Assembly (NCBI RefSeq): GCF_004366355.1 | Contig: NZ_SODV01000001.1 | Span: 992,001 to 1,056,000 of the forward strand | Source: Dinghuibacter silviterrae | Lineage (GTDB): Bacteria > Bacteroidota > Bacteroidia > Chitinophagales > Chitinophagaceae | Reading direction: 5' to 3' | DNA length: 64,000 nt | Shown: piece by piece, positions 1 to 8,287 of the stretch | Numbering within the stretch: position 1 is the first letter of the stretch | Layout of the letters: every line of letters begins with the position of its first letter | Translations under genes and position numbers: made by a program | The notes under the pieces: model-generated | Told to the model about the DNA's origin: nothing | Seen by the model: the letters and a program-made list of their open reading frames with translations, nothing else | Database searches by the model: none

Positions 1-667
1 GGTTGCCGTTACCTCCGCGGTTCCCGTTATTGCTCCGGTTCCCGTTGGTGCCACGGTTGTTTTGCGAATAGTGTTGTTTGTGACGAGGCTTGCCGACGTT
101 GGATATGAAATCTTCCCTTTCCGGGGACGCGCGGTGCTTGACAAAAGGACGGTTGTTGAACTCAAGCTGGCCTTGGGTAAGGTTGCTCAGCTCTGCCTGG
201 ATAGAGTCGTCGTGGACGAGCTCGTGGTGCCAGTTGGAGTACGCCAGCTTCATGTAATAAGCGATGGCGTTGGCAAACCCCTGGCGTTTGTCGGCGTCTT
301 CCTCGCTGAGGGCTTTGTTGATCACCGTTTCGATGTTCTTACCGAGGTGGTTGAACTTCGGATACCGTTTCGGGTAGGGAAGCCGCTCCGGTTTGGTCTT
401 CAGGGTTTCCCTGGTCGGAATCGGATAGGGGCTTTCTACCTCCAGTTTGAAATCGGATATAAGGAAAAGGTGATCCCAAAGTTTGTGGCGGAAATCTTCT
501 ACGTTGCGAAGGTGCGGATTCAGGAAACCCATCAGTTCAATCAGGGCGTAGGCGTTCTTTTGTCTCCTTTCCGGGTCCTCAATCGTTAGCAGGTAATCCA
601 CCATCTGCTGAATATGGCGGCCATACTCCCGCATGGTCAGCCCGGTGCGTAATGTATTATATTCCAT
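1..667 (-). CDS. DUF4290 family protein, 3' end cut by window edge
   Basis: The start codon is the CAT at 665-667 and the frame stays open to the left edge, so the C-terminus is missing. The protein begins MEYNTLRTGLTMREYGRH and contains FRHKLWDHLFLISDFKLE and SPYPIPTRETL, all typical of DUF4290, a Bacteroidota family of unknown function. After about 200 conserved residues it enters a low-complexity tail: the last 20 codons in the window are almost only Asn, Gly and Arg with single Thr and Ser. Such a tail suggests nucleic-acid contact or a flexible tether, which is inference. A TACTTTTG -7 box on the minus strand at 690-683 lies 15 bases before the start. Confidence 0.85.
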   Translation of the reverse strand, partial: MEYNTLRTGLTMREYGRHIQQMVDYLLTIEDPERRQKNAYALIELMGFLNPHLRNVEDFRHKLWDHLFLISDFKLEVESPYPIPTRETLKTKPERLPYPKRYPKFNHLGKNIETVINKALSEEDADKRQGFANAIAYYMKLAYSNWHHELVHDDSIQAELSNLTQGQLEFNNRPFVKHRASPEREDFISNVGKPRHKQHYSQNNRGTNGNRSNNGNRGGNGN

Positions 668-681
668 AAAATGTGTCTCAA

Positions 682-726
682 ACAAAAGTACGGTAAATTT
701 CACAAGGGACCCTTTTGTACTTTTGT
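682..726. promoter_or_regulatory. Mirror-image divergent promoter pair between DUF4290 and glycosyltransferase genes
   Basis: ACAAAAGTAC (682-691) and GTACTTTTGT (717-726) are perfect inverted copies 25 bases apart. Each contains a Bacteroidota -7 box TAnnTTTG (TACTTTTG), one firing left into DUF4290 and one right into the glycosyltransferase. A CCCGGGC/GCCCGGG hairpin (730-747) follows on the right side, before the start at 757. No convincing -33 TTTG is seen for either box. Confidence 0.5.
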
Positions 727-756
727 GCCCCCGGGCGACCGCCCGGGCCCCTGATC

Positions 757-1965
757 ATGCACCTTGCGATAGACGGAACCTTATGGGAAAACCATAGCCC
801 CGATGGGTACGACCGGATGGCCAGATCCCTCCTGGACGCCCTGGGGCAGCCCGCCACCTTCCTGGGAAGGGGCCCCGTCCCGGCCGCCTTTGCGGCGCCC
901 GGCGCCAGTGCAGGCCGGGCCTCTGTCGCGGCGCCGGCCGTCATTGTAGGCCGTGCTTTCGCCGAGGGCCGCTGGATGCAGGCGGAGCCGAATCTGATGG
1001 AAAAAATAAGGCCCGCCGGCTGGCTCAAACGAACCATCCCCCGGGTCATGACCGAAGCCCACCTCGACCGTTGGATCAGCTTTTCCGGGAACACCTCCGC
1101 CCCCGGCGGAAGGATCTTCCTCAAGGATGTAGCGCCCCTGCTCTGGCCGGACACCGCCCCCCGGGGCGCGGCCGACGCCCTCCGGGCAAGGTACGCCGAA
1201 GCCCTGGAGGACCCGGGCACGGAAGTGCTGCTGTTCTCGAAGCGCGCGGCGGAGCTCTTGGGCGACGGCGCGGGTCGCAGCCACCAAGCCGCCAGCGACG
1301 GCGGGCCGGCGATCACCAACGGCGCCGCCGCGAGCCGCGTCCACGTCCTCCCGCCATACTACGGCCCCGCCCCGGTGGCGGACCGCGACGCCATCAAAGC
1401 CGAATACGGCCAGGGCAAAGAATACTTCCTTTGGACCGGCTCCACCGGAGACCACTGGAGGGACGCCATGAAGGCCTTTTCCCAGTTTAAAATGCGGCAA
1501 AGGAGCCATATGCGGCTGGTCCTGGCGCCCTGGGGGGCGCCGACGGGCGGCGCGGGGACAAGCCCGGGCGAGGGCATACAGGAAGGCCTGGCGACATACA
1601 AATTCCGCGCGGACGTCACCGTCCTTGATCCGGAAAAGCGGGGGCCGGAAAAGTGGGAACACGCCGCCCTGGGCGCGTACGCCCTTTTATATACGCCCGA
1701 AAAAGAGGAGTTGGGTTGGGTCACCCTGGCGGCGGCAACGCTTGAAACGCCCCTCATACAGACAAAGCGGAGCGTGGCCACGGAATGGGCCGGGGATGCC
1801 GCGGAGTGGGTAGACCCGGGGGATCCGGCGTCGATAGCGGAGGCGATGTTGCAACTTTTCAAGGACGAGGCGTACCGGAGCCGCCTTTTAAAAAGAGGAA
1901 GGGCCCTGGCGGAGGCAATGGGACCGGAGAAGGTGATTAATCGTTACCTTTGCCATCTTAGTTAA
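757..1965 (+). CDS. glycosyltransferase, GT-B/group 1 type
   Basis: 402 residues starting MHLAIDGTLWENHSPDGYDR. The upstream alternative start at 715 would add 14 residues encoded by the promoter and hairpin, so 757 is preferred. The C-terminal half looks like the donor-sugar-binding half of group 1 glycosyltransferases: EYFLWTGSTGDHWRDAMKAF, then KWEHAALGAYALLYTPEKEE and the closing WVDPGDPASIAEAMLQLF helix. The N-terminal half is Ala/Gly/Pro-rich and poorly recognisable. No membrane segment is seen, so it is probably cytosolic. The acceptor and sugar cannot be read from sequence. The next gene starts 9 bases after the stop. Confidence 0.65.
   Translation: MHLAIDGTLWENHSPDGYDRMARSLLDALGQPATFLGRGPVPAAFAAPGASAGRASVAAPAVIVGRAFAEGRWMQAEPNLMEKIRPAGWLKRTIPRVMTEAHLDRWISFSGNTSAPGGRIFLKDVAPLLWPDTAPRGAADALRARYAEALEDPGTEVLLFSKRAAELLGDGAGRSHQAASDGGPAITNGAAASRVHVLPPYYGPAPVADRDAIKAEYGQGKEYFLWTGSTGDHWRDAMKAFSQFKMRQRSHMRLVLAPWGAPTGGAGTSPGEGIQEGLATYKFRADVTVLDPEKRGPEKWEHAALGAYALLYTPEKEELGWVTLAAATLETPLIQTKRSVATEWAGDAAEWVDPGDPASIAEAMLQLFKDEAYRSRLLKRGRALAEAMGPEKVINRYLCHLS
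1945..1952 (+). promoter_or_regulatory. candidate -7 box for the gldC operon
   Basis: TACCTTTG followed by C, inside the last codons of the glycosyltransferase and 22 bases before the gldC ATG. It matches the Bacteroidota TAnnTTTG element, but no good -33 TTTG is visible, so gldC may instead be read through from upstream. Confidence 0.3.
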
Positions 1966-1974
1966 TTGTTTAAT

Positions 1975-2319
1975 ATGAAGAAGAGCACCATTACGGTAGA
2001 CGTTTATTTGGACGAGCAGAAGATACCGGAGAAGATCGAATGGATGGCGGCGGACAGCGCCGTGTCGGAAAAAGAAAGGGCAAAAGCCCTCCTGATGGCC
2101 CTCTGGGATGGTGCGGACAAAACCGCCATGCGGATCGACCTCTGGACAAAGGACATGATGGTAGACGAAATGGCGGATTTCTATTACCAGGTATTGCTCA
2201 CCATGGCGGATACCTACGAAAGGGCGACCCACCACGCGGACCTGGTGGCCGACATGAAAAAATTCGCCGCTGATTTTTATAAGAAATTCAGGGAAATTCA
2301 ATCAAAGGGAAACACTTAA
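1975..2319 (+). CDS. gldC: gliding motility protein GldC
   Basis: 114 residues starting MKKSTITVDVYLDEQKIPEK. The TTG at 1966 is a weaker alternative start. The family signature is clear: short beta-rich N-terminus, then KTAMRIDLWTKDMMVDEMAD and a helical C-terminus. GldC is a small cytoplasmic protein found with gliding/type IX secretion components in Bacteroidota; its biochemical role is not established. It lies 9 bases after the glycosyltransferase and 6 bases before a YqeY-like gene. No other gld genes are present in the window. Confidence 0.85.
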   Translation: MKKSTITVDVYLDEQKIPEKIEWMAADSAVSEKERAKALLMALWDGADKTAMRIDLWTKDMMVDEMADFYYQVLLTMADTYERATHHADLVADMKKFAADFYKKFREIQSKGNT

Positions 2320-2325
2320 ATCGCT

Positions 2326-2772
2326 ATGTCACTGGAACAAACCATTAATACTGACCTGAAAACGGCCATGCTGGCCAAGGATGAGCCGACGGTGCGCGGA
2401 CTTCGCGCGATCAAGGCGGCCATCATCTTAGCCAAAACCAGCGAGGGGAACAACGGGGCCGTTACAGAGGCCCAGGAACTCACCCTGCTTCAAAAACTTG
2501 TCAAGCAGCGGAAGGACTCCATCACCATCTTCCAAGAGCAAAACAGGAACGACCTGGCGGGAAAAGAACTGGAGGAAGTAGCGGTCATCGAGCGCTACCT
2601 GCCCGCACAGATGAGTCCGGAAGAGCTGAAAACGGCCCTCAAGGCCATCATTGAAAAATTGGGCGCCAAAGGACCTGCCGACATGGGCAAGGTCATGGGG
2701 GCGGCGAACAAAGAGCTGGCCGGCCGGGCCGACGGGAAGTCCATCGCCGCCGCCGTGAAGGAATTGCTCTAG
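2326..2772 (+). CDS. GatB/YqeY domain-containing protein
   Basis: 148 residues, the normal length for the stand-alone YqeY family. Recognisable features are the N-terminal LEQTINTDLKTAMLAKDE helix, KQRKDSITIFQEQNRNDLAG, and the C-terminal GxxDMGKVMGAANKELAGRADG motif shared with the tail domain of amidotransferase subunit GatB. That domain binds tRNA in GatB; the role of the free protein is unknown. It is part of a tight operon: 6 bases after gldC, and its TAG directly abuts the ATG of the CvpA-like gene. Confidence 0.9.
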   Translation: MSLEQTINTDLKTAMLAKDEPTVRGLRAIKAAIILAKTSEGNNGAVTEAQELTLLQKLVKQRKDSITIFQEQNRNDLAGKELEEVAVIERYLPAQMSPEELKTALKAIIEKLGAKGPADMGKVMGAANKELAGRADGKSIAAAVKELL

Positions 2773-3300
2773 ATGATCATCGACGTCCTGCTCCTGTGTA
2801 TTGTCGCTTTGGGGGCCATCCGGGGTTTTTTCCGCGGGCTGGTCCTGGCGTTGTTTGCCCTGGTGGCCTATATCCTGGGGCTGGCGGCGGCCATGAAGTT
2901 TTCGCATGCGGCCGCAGCGTGGCTGGCACCGATGCTTCACGCGGGTCAAAGATGGATGCCGCTGATCGGTTTTCTTGTTGTGTTTTTCGGCGTAGTACTG
3001 CTGGTGCGCTGGCTGGGTATATTGCTGCAAAAAGCAATGGAAGGGCTGATGCTGGGTTGGGCCAACCGGCTCGGAGGGATGGTATTTTATATCGTACTAT
3101 ACGTGACGATCTACAGTGTTCTGCTCTTTTACCTGGTAAAAATGCGGTTGATAGGCCCCGATACGCTGCGGCATTCGGTCACTTATCCTTATCTTTCGCC
3201 CATCGCGCCAAAAATCATCGGGGCGCTGGGCCTGGTGCTTCCCTGGTTCAGGGACATATTTGACAGGCTGGACAAATTCTTTGATAAAGTAGGCCCATAG
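2773..3300 (+). CDS. cvpA: CvpA family inner-membrane protein
   Basis: 175 residues with four hydrophobic segments (roughly 3-20, 25-45, 62-83, 100-122). The N-terminus MIIDVLLLCIVALGAIRGFF carries the typical IRGFFRGL turn of CvpA proteins. In enterobacteria CvpA is an inner-membrane protein linked to colicin V export and envelope stress tolerance; its role in Bacteroidota is not known. The ATG follows the previous stop with no gap, so translation is probably coupled. Confidence 0.85.
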   Translation: MIIDVLLLCIVALGAIRGFFRGLVLALFALVAYILGLAAAMKFSHAAAAWLAPMLHAGQRWMPLIGFLVVFFGVVLLVRWLGILLQKAMEGLMLGWANRLGGMVFYIVLYVTIYSVLLFYLVKMRLIGPDTLRHSVTYPYLSPIAPKIIGALGLVLPWFRDIFDRLDKFFDKVGP

Positions 3301-3356
3301 TCCTATTTTAGCACCTGGGATGGCTTAAGGAAATAATGAGTAAATTTGAGGGAGTT

Positions 3357-3430
3357 GCGCCGAGGGCGCCCCAAGGTGGTGCGGGGCACCGGAGGTGCCC
3401 TCAAGATGGTGCAGGGCGCCGGAGGCGCCC
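3357..3430. repeat. short array of GC-rich hairpins with compensatory changes
   Basis: Two tandem 30-base units (about 3373-3432) each contain a 7-bp hairpin with a GGA loop: GGGCACC-GGA-GGTGCCC at 3384-3400 and GGGCGCC-GGA-GGCGCCC at 3414-3430. They differ by an A-T to G-C change that keeps the pair. A weaker 5-bp hairpin, GCGCC-GAG-GGCGC, precedes them at 3357-3369. The array lies between cvpA and the hydrolase gene. It resembles the longer array at 57900-58065. Confidence 0.7.
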
Positions 3431-3467
3431 ATAGATGGAGATTAATCAACGGAAGATTTTTGGAAGA

Positions 3468-4238
3468 ATGAACTACGAAATCAAACAGGAGGAGAAGTTC
3501 AGGTTTATTGAAGAAGGTCAGGGAGAGCCTCTTATCCTTCTGCATGGCTTGTTCGGAGAGTTGAGCAACTTTAAGGATCAGCTTGGCTACTTTAGCCGGC
3601 ACGGCTATAAAGTGGTCCTGCCCCTCCTTCCGCTTTTAGACCTGGACCTGCTGCACACCTCGGTGGGAGGATTGCAGAAATACGTGCATAAGTTCATCGA
3701 AACCAGGGATTACCAGGATATACACCTCCTGGGCAATTCTTTGGGCGGGCACGTGGCGTTGCTACACACCCTTAAACACCCTGAGCGGATCAAGTCCCTG
3801 ATCCTCACCGGTAGCTCCGGCCTTTTCGAAAACGGAATGGGCGACAGCTACCCCAAGAGAGGAGACTATGAATATATACGGCGCAAGACGGAGCTGACAT
3901 TTTACGACCCCGCGATGGCTACCAAAGAGCTGGTCGACGAGGTATACGCCATCACGTCCAACCGCCTCAACGTGGTCAAGATCATCGCCCTGGCCAAAAG
4001 CGCCATCCGCAACAACCTGGGTGAAGAGGTCAGCCAGATCCAGCAGCCTACCCTGCTCATCTGGGGGAATAACGATACGATCACGCCGCCGTTTGTGGGT
4101 AAAGAGTTCCACCGATTGATTCCTCATTCCGAGTTACATTTCATTGATAAATGCGGGCACGCGCCGATGATGGAAGTTCCCGGGGAGTTTAACCAGATCC
4201 TGGAAAAGTTCCTGACCAAGTTGCCGGTGAGTGCCTGA
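3468..4238 (+). CDS. alpha/beta hydrolase
   Basis: 256 residues from MNYEIKQEEKFRFIEEGQGE. The ATG at 3435 sits at the end of the hairpin repeats and is less likely. The fold is clear: oxyanion-hole motif LILLHGLFGE, nucleophile elbow GNSLGGH, acid loop LLIWGNNDTITPP and catalytic His in DKCGHAPMMEVP. This is a cytosolic serine hydrolase of unknown substrate. It heads an apparently co-directional run with the CBS, Omp85 and NAD kinase genes. Confidence 0.88.
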   Translation: MNYEIKQEEKFRFIEEGQGEPLILLHGLFGELSNFKDQLGYFSRHGYKVVLPLLPLLDLDLLHTSVGGLQKYVHKFIETRDYQDIHLLGNSLGGHVALLHTLKHPERIKSLILTGSSGLFENGMGDSYPKRGDYEYIRRKTELTFYDPAMATKELVDEVYAITSNRLNVVKIIALAKSAIRNNLGEEVSQIQQPTLLIWGNNDTITPPFVGKEFHRLIPHSELHFIDKCGHAPMMEVPGEFNQILEKFLTKLPVSA

Positions 4239-4252
4239 TAAAAGGACTACAC

Positions 4253-4915
4253 ATGCGGGCCGTTAACCTAATTTCACACGCTGTCCCCTTTCTGCGGGTA
4301 CAAGACACCGTAAGGCAGGCCTTGCAGCTCATGACCGACTTCCACATCACGCATCTTCCCGTGGTCCAGGACGACAAGTACCTGGGGCTGGTGGAGGAGA
4401 ATGCTTTGCTAGACATCGCCGACGAGGACACGCCGCTGGGTGAGACAGGTCTTGCCTGGAACCGCGCGGCCATCGGGGAGGAAGAGCATTTTCTCGCCGT
4501 TCTGCGTTTGTGGAAAAAAACGCGTCTCAGCGTCATCCCCGTCATCAACCGGGACATCGAGTTGCAGGGAGTGATCACCGCCACAGAGCTGCTGCTGGCC
4601 CTGGACGAGTATACCGCGGCGGAAGAACCGGGCGGTTTGATCGTCCTGAGCATCGAACCCCGGAACTTTTCGCTGAGCGAGATCGGGCGGCTGGCAGAAT
4701 CCAACGACGCCACCATCGTACACGTGGCTACACAAAAGGACCCAACTACGGGTATGCTGAGCGTGTCGATCAAATTGAACCGGAATGATATTCAGGATAT
4801 TCTCGCCACCTTTCAGCGATACGAGTATACCATAGAAACCTATTTCGGCGACAACCTGTCGGAAGATGATCTCCGCTCCAACTACGCTCACCTGATGAAC
4901 TACCTGAACATTTAA
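4253..4915 (+). CDS. CBS domain protein with C-terminal ACT-like region
   Basis: 220 residues. A tandem CBS pair fills about residues 1-120 (DFHITHLPVVQDDKYLGLVE and TRLSVIPVINRDIELQGVIT). The last 90 residues (GGLIVLSIEPRNFSLSEIGR onward) resemble an ACT-type ligand-binding fold. CBS pairs usually bind adenine nucleotides, so this is probably a cytosolic energy or ligand sensor; the partner is unknown. Its TAA overlaps the ATG of the next gene by one base. In other Bacteroidota this family is commonly found beside NAD kinase, which is also close here. Confidence 0.85.
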   Translation: MRAVNLISHAVPFLRVQDTVRQALQLMTDFHITHLPVVQDDKYLGLVEENALLDIADEDTPLGETGLAWNRAAIGEEEHFLAVLRLWKKTRLSVIPVINRDIELQGVITATELLLALDEYTAAEEPGGLIVLSIEPRNFSLSEIGRLAESNDATIVHVATQKDPTTGMLSVSIKLNRNDIQDILATFQRYEYTIETYFGDNLSEDDLRSNYAHLMNYLNI

Positions 4916-6333
4916 TGCTCGCGCGGCTTTGTGTTTGCGCGTTGCTCCTGCTACAAACGGTCGTGGTTTCAGCGCAGGACACCAGCACCGTCGTTGTACG
5001 GCGGATCGTGCTGACCGGTAATAAAAAAACAAAATCCTTCATCATCCTTCGGGAAGTGCCCTTCCGGGCGGGCGATCGCGTGCCCGTAGCGCAGTTGACG
5101 GGTCTTTTGCAAAAGGCCCACGACCAGCTCATGAACACCTTCCTGTTCATCAACGTCGTGCCGGGGATCATGGGGTGGAAGGACGGGGCGCTGGATGTGG
5201 TCTTTGACCTTAAGGAGCGCTGGTACATCTTTCCCATCCCCTATCTGAAGATCATCGACCGGAACTTTAACCAGTGGTGGGTGGAAGAGAACCACAGCCT
5301 GCAACGGGTAGACTACGGGATCCATTTCTCCTGGTACAATATGACCGGACGCAACGACAAGATGCACCTGTACCTGGAGAGCGGCTACAACCGCCTGGTC
5401 AACCTGGCGTACGAAAGCCCCTACCTGGACCGGCGGTTGCGACAGTATTTTACCTTTGGCGCACTATACAACAACGCCAAACAGGTCAATTTCGCCACCG
5501 ACTCCAATAAGCAGGTATTTTTCCCCGATACCACCCACCTCCAGGATGTTTTTGTCCACCGGACGATCCAGGGCAGCGTCGGGTATGTCTACCGCCTCGG
5601 GTCCACCCAAAAGCATTCCGTTCAGTTGACGTATACCGACGAACAACTGGGAGATACGATTAACCGGCTGACGGGGGAGAAGGGGTACGGGTCTTACTTT
5701 GCAAACAATCGCACGCACGTCCGTTACCCGGAACTCAGTTACACCTACCAGTACTTCGGCGTGGACTATATACCCTACCCGCTCAAGGGTTTTACGGTTT
5801 TTGCACAGATCGACGACAAGGGCTTGGGGATAAGTCCCGACGTCGACCTTTGGACGCTGACCCTGAGGGGCGGGTATTACCGGCCGCTGGCCCGCCGCAC
5901 CTTCCTGGGGGTGGAGGGCACCGTGGTCGCCAAGACGCCCTCGGCCCAGCCGTATGCATTTACACACCTTTTGGGGTTTGGCGGCTTGTACCTGCAGGGG
6001 CTCGAATACTACATCGTCGATGGGAATTTTGGCGCCCTGGGCCGGGTGACCCTCCGGCAAAAACTCGTTGACCACGACTTCACCACGATCTTCCGCGGCA
6101 GCCGGTTGTACGGGACCCTGCCCATCCGTGTTTTCTTAAAAGCGTACTTCAATGCGGGCTACGCATCCCTGAGCGGACCGTCCTACGGGAGCTTTTTGAA
6201 CAACCGTTTTTTGTATACGGAAGGGATCGGGCTGGACGTCGTTACCATATACGATCTACAGCTGAAGATCGAATTCTCTTGGAACCAATTGGGGCAAAGC
6301 GGGCTATTTTTGCATAATTACAAAGGTTTTTGA
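4915..6333 (+). CDS. Omp85/BamA-like outer-membrane protein
   Basis: 472 residues with a signal peptide (MLARLCVCALLLLQTVVVSAQ). One POTRA-like domain follows (VVVRRIVLTGNKKTKSFIIL through LDVVFDLKERWYIF), then a long beta-barrel region with alternating aromatic strands, ending in FLHNYKGF. With a single POTRA it is far shorter than BamA (about 800 residues or more), so it is more likely a specialised Omp85 or TamA-like protein than the essential BamA. The substrate is unknown. It is translationally coupled to the CBS gene (TAATG overlap). Confidence 0.75.
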   Translation: MLARLCVCALLLLQTVVVSAQDTSTVVVRRIVLTGNKKTKSFIILREVPFRAGDRVPVAQLTGLLQKAHDQLMNTFLFINVVPGIMGWKDGALDVVFDLKERWYIFPIPYLKIIDRNFNQWWVEENHSLQRVDYGIHFSWYNMTGRNDKMHLYLESGYNRLVNLAYESPYLDRRLRQYFTFGALYNNAKQVNFATDSNKQVFFPDTTHLQDVFVHRTIQGSVGYVYRLGSTQKHSVQLTYTDEQLGDTINRLTGEKGYGSYFANNRTHVRYPELSYTYQYFGVDYIPYPLKGFTVFAQIDDKGLGISPDVDLWTLTLRGGYYRPLARRTFLGVEGTVVAKTPSAQPYAFTHLLGFGGLYLQGLEYYIVDGNFGALGRVTLRQKLVDHDFTTIFRGSRLYGTLPIRVFLKAYFNAGYASLSGPSYGSFLNNRFLYTEGIGLDVVTIYDLQLKIEFSWNQLGQSGLFLHNYKGF

Positions 6334-6351
6334 ATAACTTTCCAATCAGTC

Positions 6352-7230
6352 ATGCGTATCGGCATTTATACGAGGGGCATTGAAGAAGACCAGCTGCAGG
6401 ATGTCCAGATGTTGATGGACGCGCTGTCCGCGCACCACATCACGCCCGTGGTCTACCGGCCTTTTTACGAACAGATCTGCGAAAGGGTCCGCTTTCCGGA
6501 GCCCATGGAACAATTCGAGACGTTTTACGACCTCGATGAACAAATAGAATGTTTTATCAGCCTGGGGGGAGACGGGACCCTGCTGGACACGGTTACCCTG
6601 GTCCGGGACAAGAAGATTCCCATCCTCGGGATCAACTTCGGCCGGCTGGGATTCCTGGCAGGCATAGGGAAAGAAGAGCTCACCACCGCCGTAGCCTCCC
6701 TCATCAACCGGACGTATGTCCTGGACCGACGCTCACTGATCCACCTTGATTCCGACGAACCCTTGTTCGGGGAAGTCCCTTACGCCCTCAACGAGTTTGC
6801 CATACACAAGAAGGATACGTCGCCCATGATCAAGATCCATACGTATCTGAACGGCGCCTTCCTCAATACGTATTGGGCCGACGGCCTGATTGTGGCCACC
6901 GCGACCGGTTCGACAGGGTACAACCTGAGCTGCAACGGTCCGGTGATTTTTCCCGACGCCGCCAACTTTGTCATTACGCCCGTGGCTCCCCATAACCTCA
7001 ATGTCCGCCCCATCGTGGTTCCCGACCACAACATCATCTCCTTCGAGGTCGAAGGCCGCTCGGACCAGTTTATTTGCGTCCTGGACGCCCGTAAGGAAGT
7101 GGTCAGCCGGCAGGTCCAGCTGGCCGTCAAAAAGGAATCGTTTTCGATCAACCTCCTTCGCCTCAATGAGAATACCTTTTTGCAGACCCTCCGGAACAAG
7201 CTGTCCTGGGGCCTGGATAAAAGAAACTGA
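6352..7230 (+). CDS. nadK: NAD kinase
   Basis: 292 residues, the normal family length. It makes NADP+ from NAD+ and ATP (or polyphosphate) in the cytosol. The diagnostic GGDGT motif is at residues 72-76 with the catalytic Asp at 74. Further family motifs are GINFGRLGFLAGI, ALNEFAIHK, DGLIVATATGSTGYNLSCNG and TPVAPHNLNVRPIVV. The gene starts 18 bases after the Omp85 gene, so it is probably in the same transcript. Confidence 0.97.
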   Translation: MRIGIYTRGIEEDQLQDVQMLMDALSAHHITPVVYRPFYEQICERVRFPEPMEQFETFYDLDEQIECFISLGGDGTLLDTVTLVRDKKIPILGINFGRLGFLAGIGKEELTTAVASLINRTYVLDRRSLIHLDSDEPLFGEVPYALNEFAIHKKDTSPMIKIHTYLNGAFLNTYWADGLIVATATGSTGYNLSCNGPVIFPDAANFVITPVAPHNLNVRPIVVPDHNIISFEVEGRSDQFICVLDARKEVVSRQVQLAVKKESFSINLLRLNENTFLQTLRNKLSWGLDKRN

Positions 7231-7280
7231 ATGGGTTGTATACAAAAACCCCGTACCGTGACGTTTGTACCAACAGCATT

Positions 7281-8123
7281 ATGAACAGATTTGTACTCCT
7301 TCTACTCGCTGTTTGCCTCGGCAGCTTCGCGGCAAAGGCTCAATATGAAGGATTTATCCATACCGGTGAAATCGGCATCACGGCGGGGGGGGCCAGTTAT
7401 TTCGGGAGCCTCAACACCAACGGGGATGTCACACATTCCAAAATGGCCTTTGGCGCCTTTTTCCGGAAACAATTCGGGGACTATGTCGCCGTACGCCTGG
7501 GTGGTCAATACGCCCGCGTCGGGTACAGCGACGTCTACAGCAAAAACGCCTTTCAACATACCCGCAACCTGAGCTTTAACAGCGACATCTGGGAAATGAC
7601 CCTGCAGGGGGACTTCAACTTTTTCCGTTTCAACCCCGTCGATCCGGATGAGCGGTTCACGCCCTACCTGACGTTTGGGCTGGGGGCTTTTCATTTTGAT
7701 CCTTATGCCTACCTGAACGGCCAGAAATACTACCTCCGGCCGCTTCATACCGAGGGCGAGGGTATCATCCCCGGCAAAAAGGAATACAGTACCATGGCCG
7801 TTTGTTTCCCGCTCGGCTTTGGGTTCAAGCTGGCGCTGAACGAAAGCGTGAACCTGGGCTTTGAGGTCCTTTACCGGTTTACGACGACCGGCTACCTGGA
7901 CGACGTCAACGGCACCTACGCCGGTGCCGCGGCCTTTCCGGCTTTGCCCAACGGCGAACCGTCCCCTGCCTATCTTCTGCAGGACCGCTCCTATGTATAT
8001 GGTGCCCCCATCGGCGAAGCCGGCCGTCAACGCGGCAACGGGGAGAAAGATTCCTACGCCACGGCATCCCTGACCCTCTCCTTTAACCTCAGCAGTTACC
8101 GCTGTCCGCCGGTACCAAAATAA
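7281..8123 (+). CDS. DUF6089 family outer-membrane beta-barrel protein
   Basis: 280 residues from MNRFVLLLLAVCLGSFAAKAQ, a clear signal peptide. The ATG at 7281 is preferred over the frame extension to 7236, which would spoil the signal sequence. The mature part has GEIGITAGGASYFGSLN and alternating beta strands, as in DUF6089, a Bacteroidota family often found next to NAD kinase and upstream of uppS and bamA. Here uppS is absent and ribosomal genes follow. A small periplasm-facing barrel is likely; the function is unknown. Confidence 0.8.
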   Translation: MNRFVLLLLAVCLGSFAAKAQYEGFIHTGEIGITAGGASYFGSLNTNGDVTHSKMAFGAFFRKQFGDYVAVRLGGQYARVGYSDVYSKNAFQHTRNLSFNSDIWEMTLQGDFNFFRFNPVDPDERFTPYLTFGLGAFHFDPYAYLNGQKYYLRPLHTEGEGIIPGKKEYSTMAVCFPLGFGFKLALNESVNLGFEVLYRFTTTGYLDDVNGTYAGAAAFPALPNGEPSPAYLLQDRSYVYGAPIGEAGRQRGNGEKDSYATASLTLSFNLSSYRCPPVPK

Positions 8124-8213
8124 ACCCGCAAGTTTTTTATTGATTTTCAGTTAGTTGTAGAGGTGGCCTCAAAAAAGGGCTGCCGGATCCTTATTTTTCC
8201 CCAAATATTGATC

Positions 8214-8221
8214 TACCTTTG
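8214..8221 (+). promoter_or_regulatory. candidate -7 box upstream of rplM
   Basis: TACCTTTG followed by CGC, 66 bases before the rplM start. This is the Bacteroidota consensus TAnnTTTG. The leader between it and the ATG is G-rich (8222-8265) and then A-rich directly before the start, with no Shine-Dalgarno sequence. Confidence 0.5.
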
Positions 8222-8287
8222 CGCTCCCTCTAGGGGGATGCTCCGCCCGGGATGGCGGCGGGGCAAAAACGCAAAAACAAGAAAAAA

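Noticed and set aside
781-1662. 293-codon minus-strand ORF
   Set aside because: It is antisense to the glycosyltransferase; Arg/Gly/Pro-rich shadow.
3303-3602. 99-codon minus-strand ORF
   Set aside because: It spans the hairpin repeats and the start of the hydrolase gene in antisense; no family resemblance.
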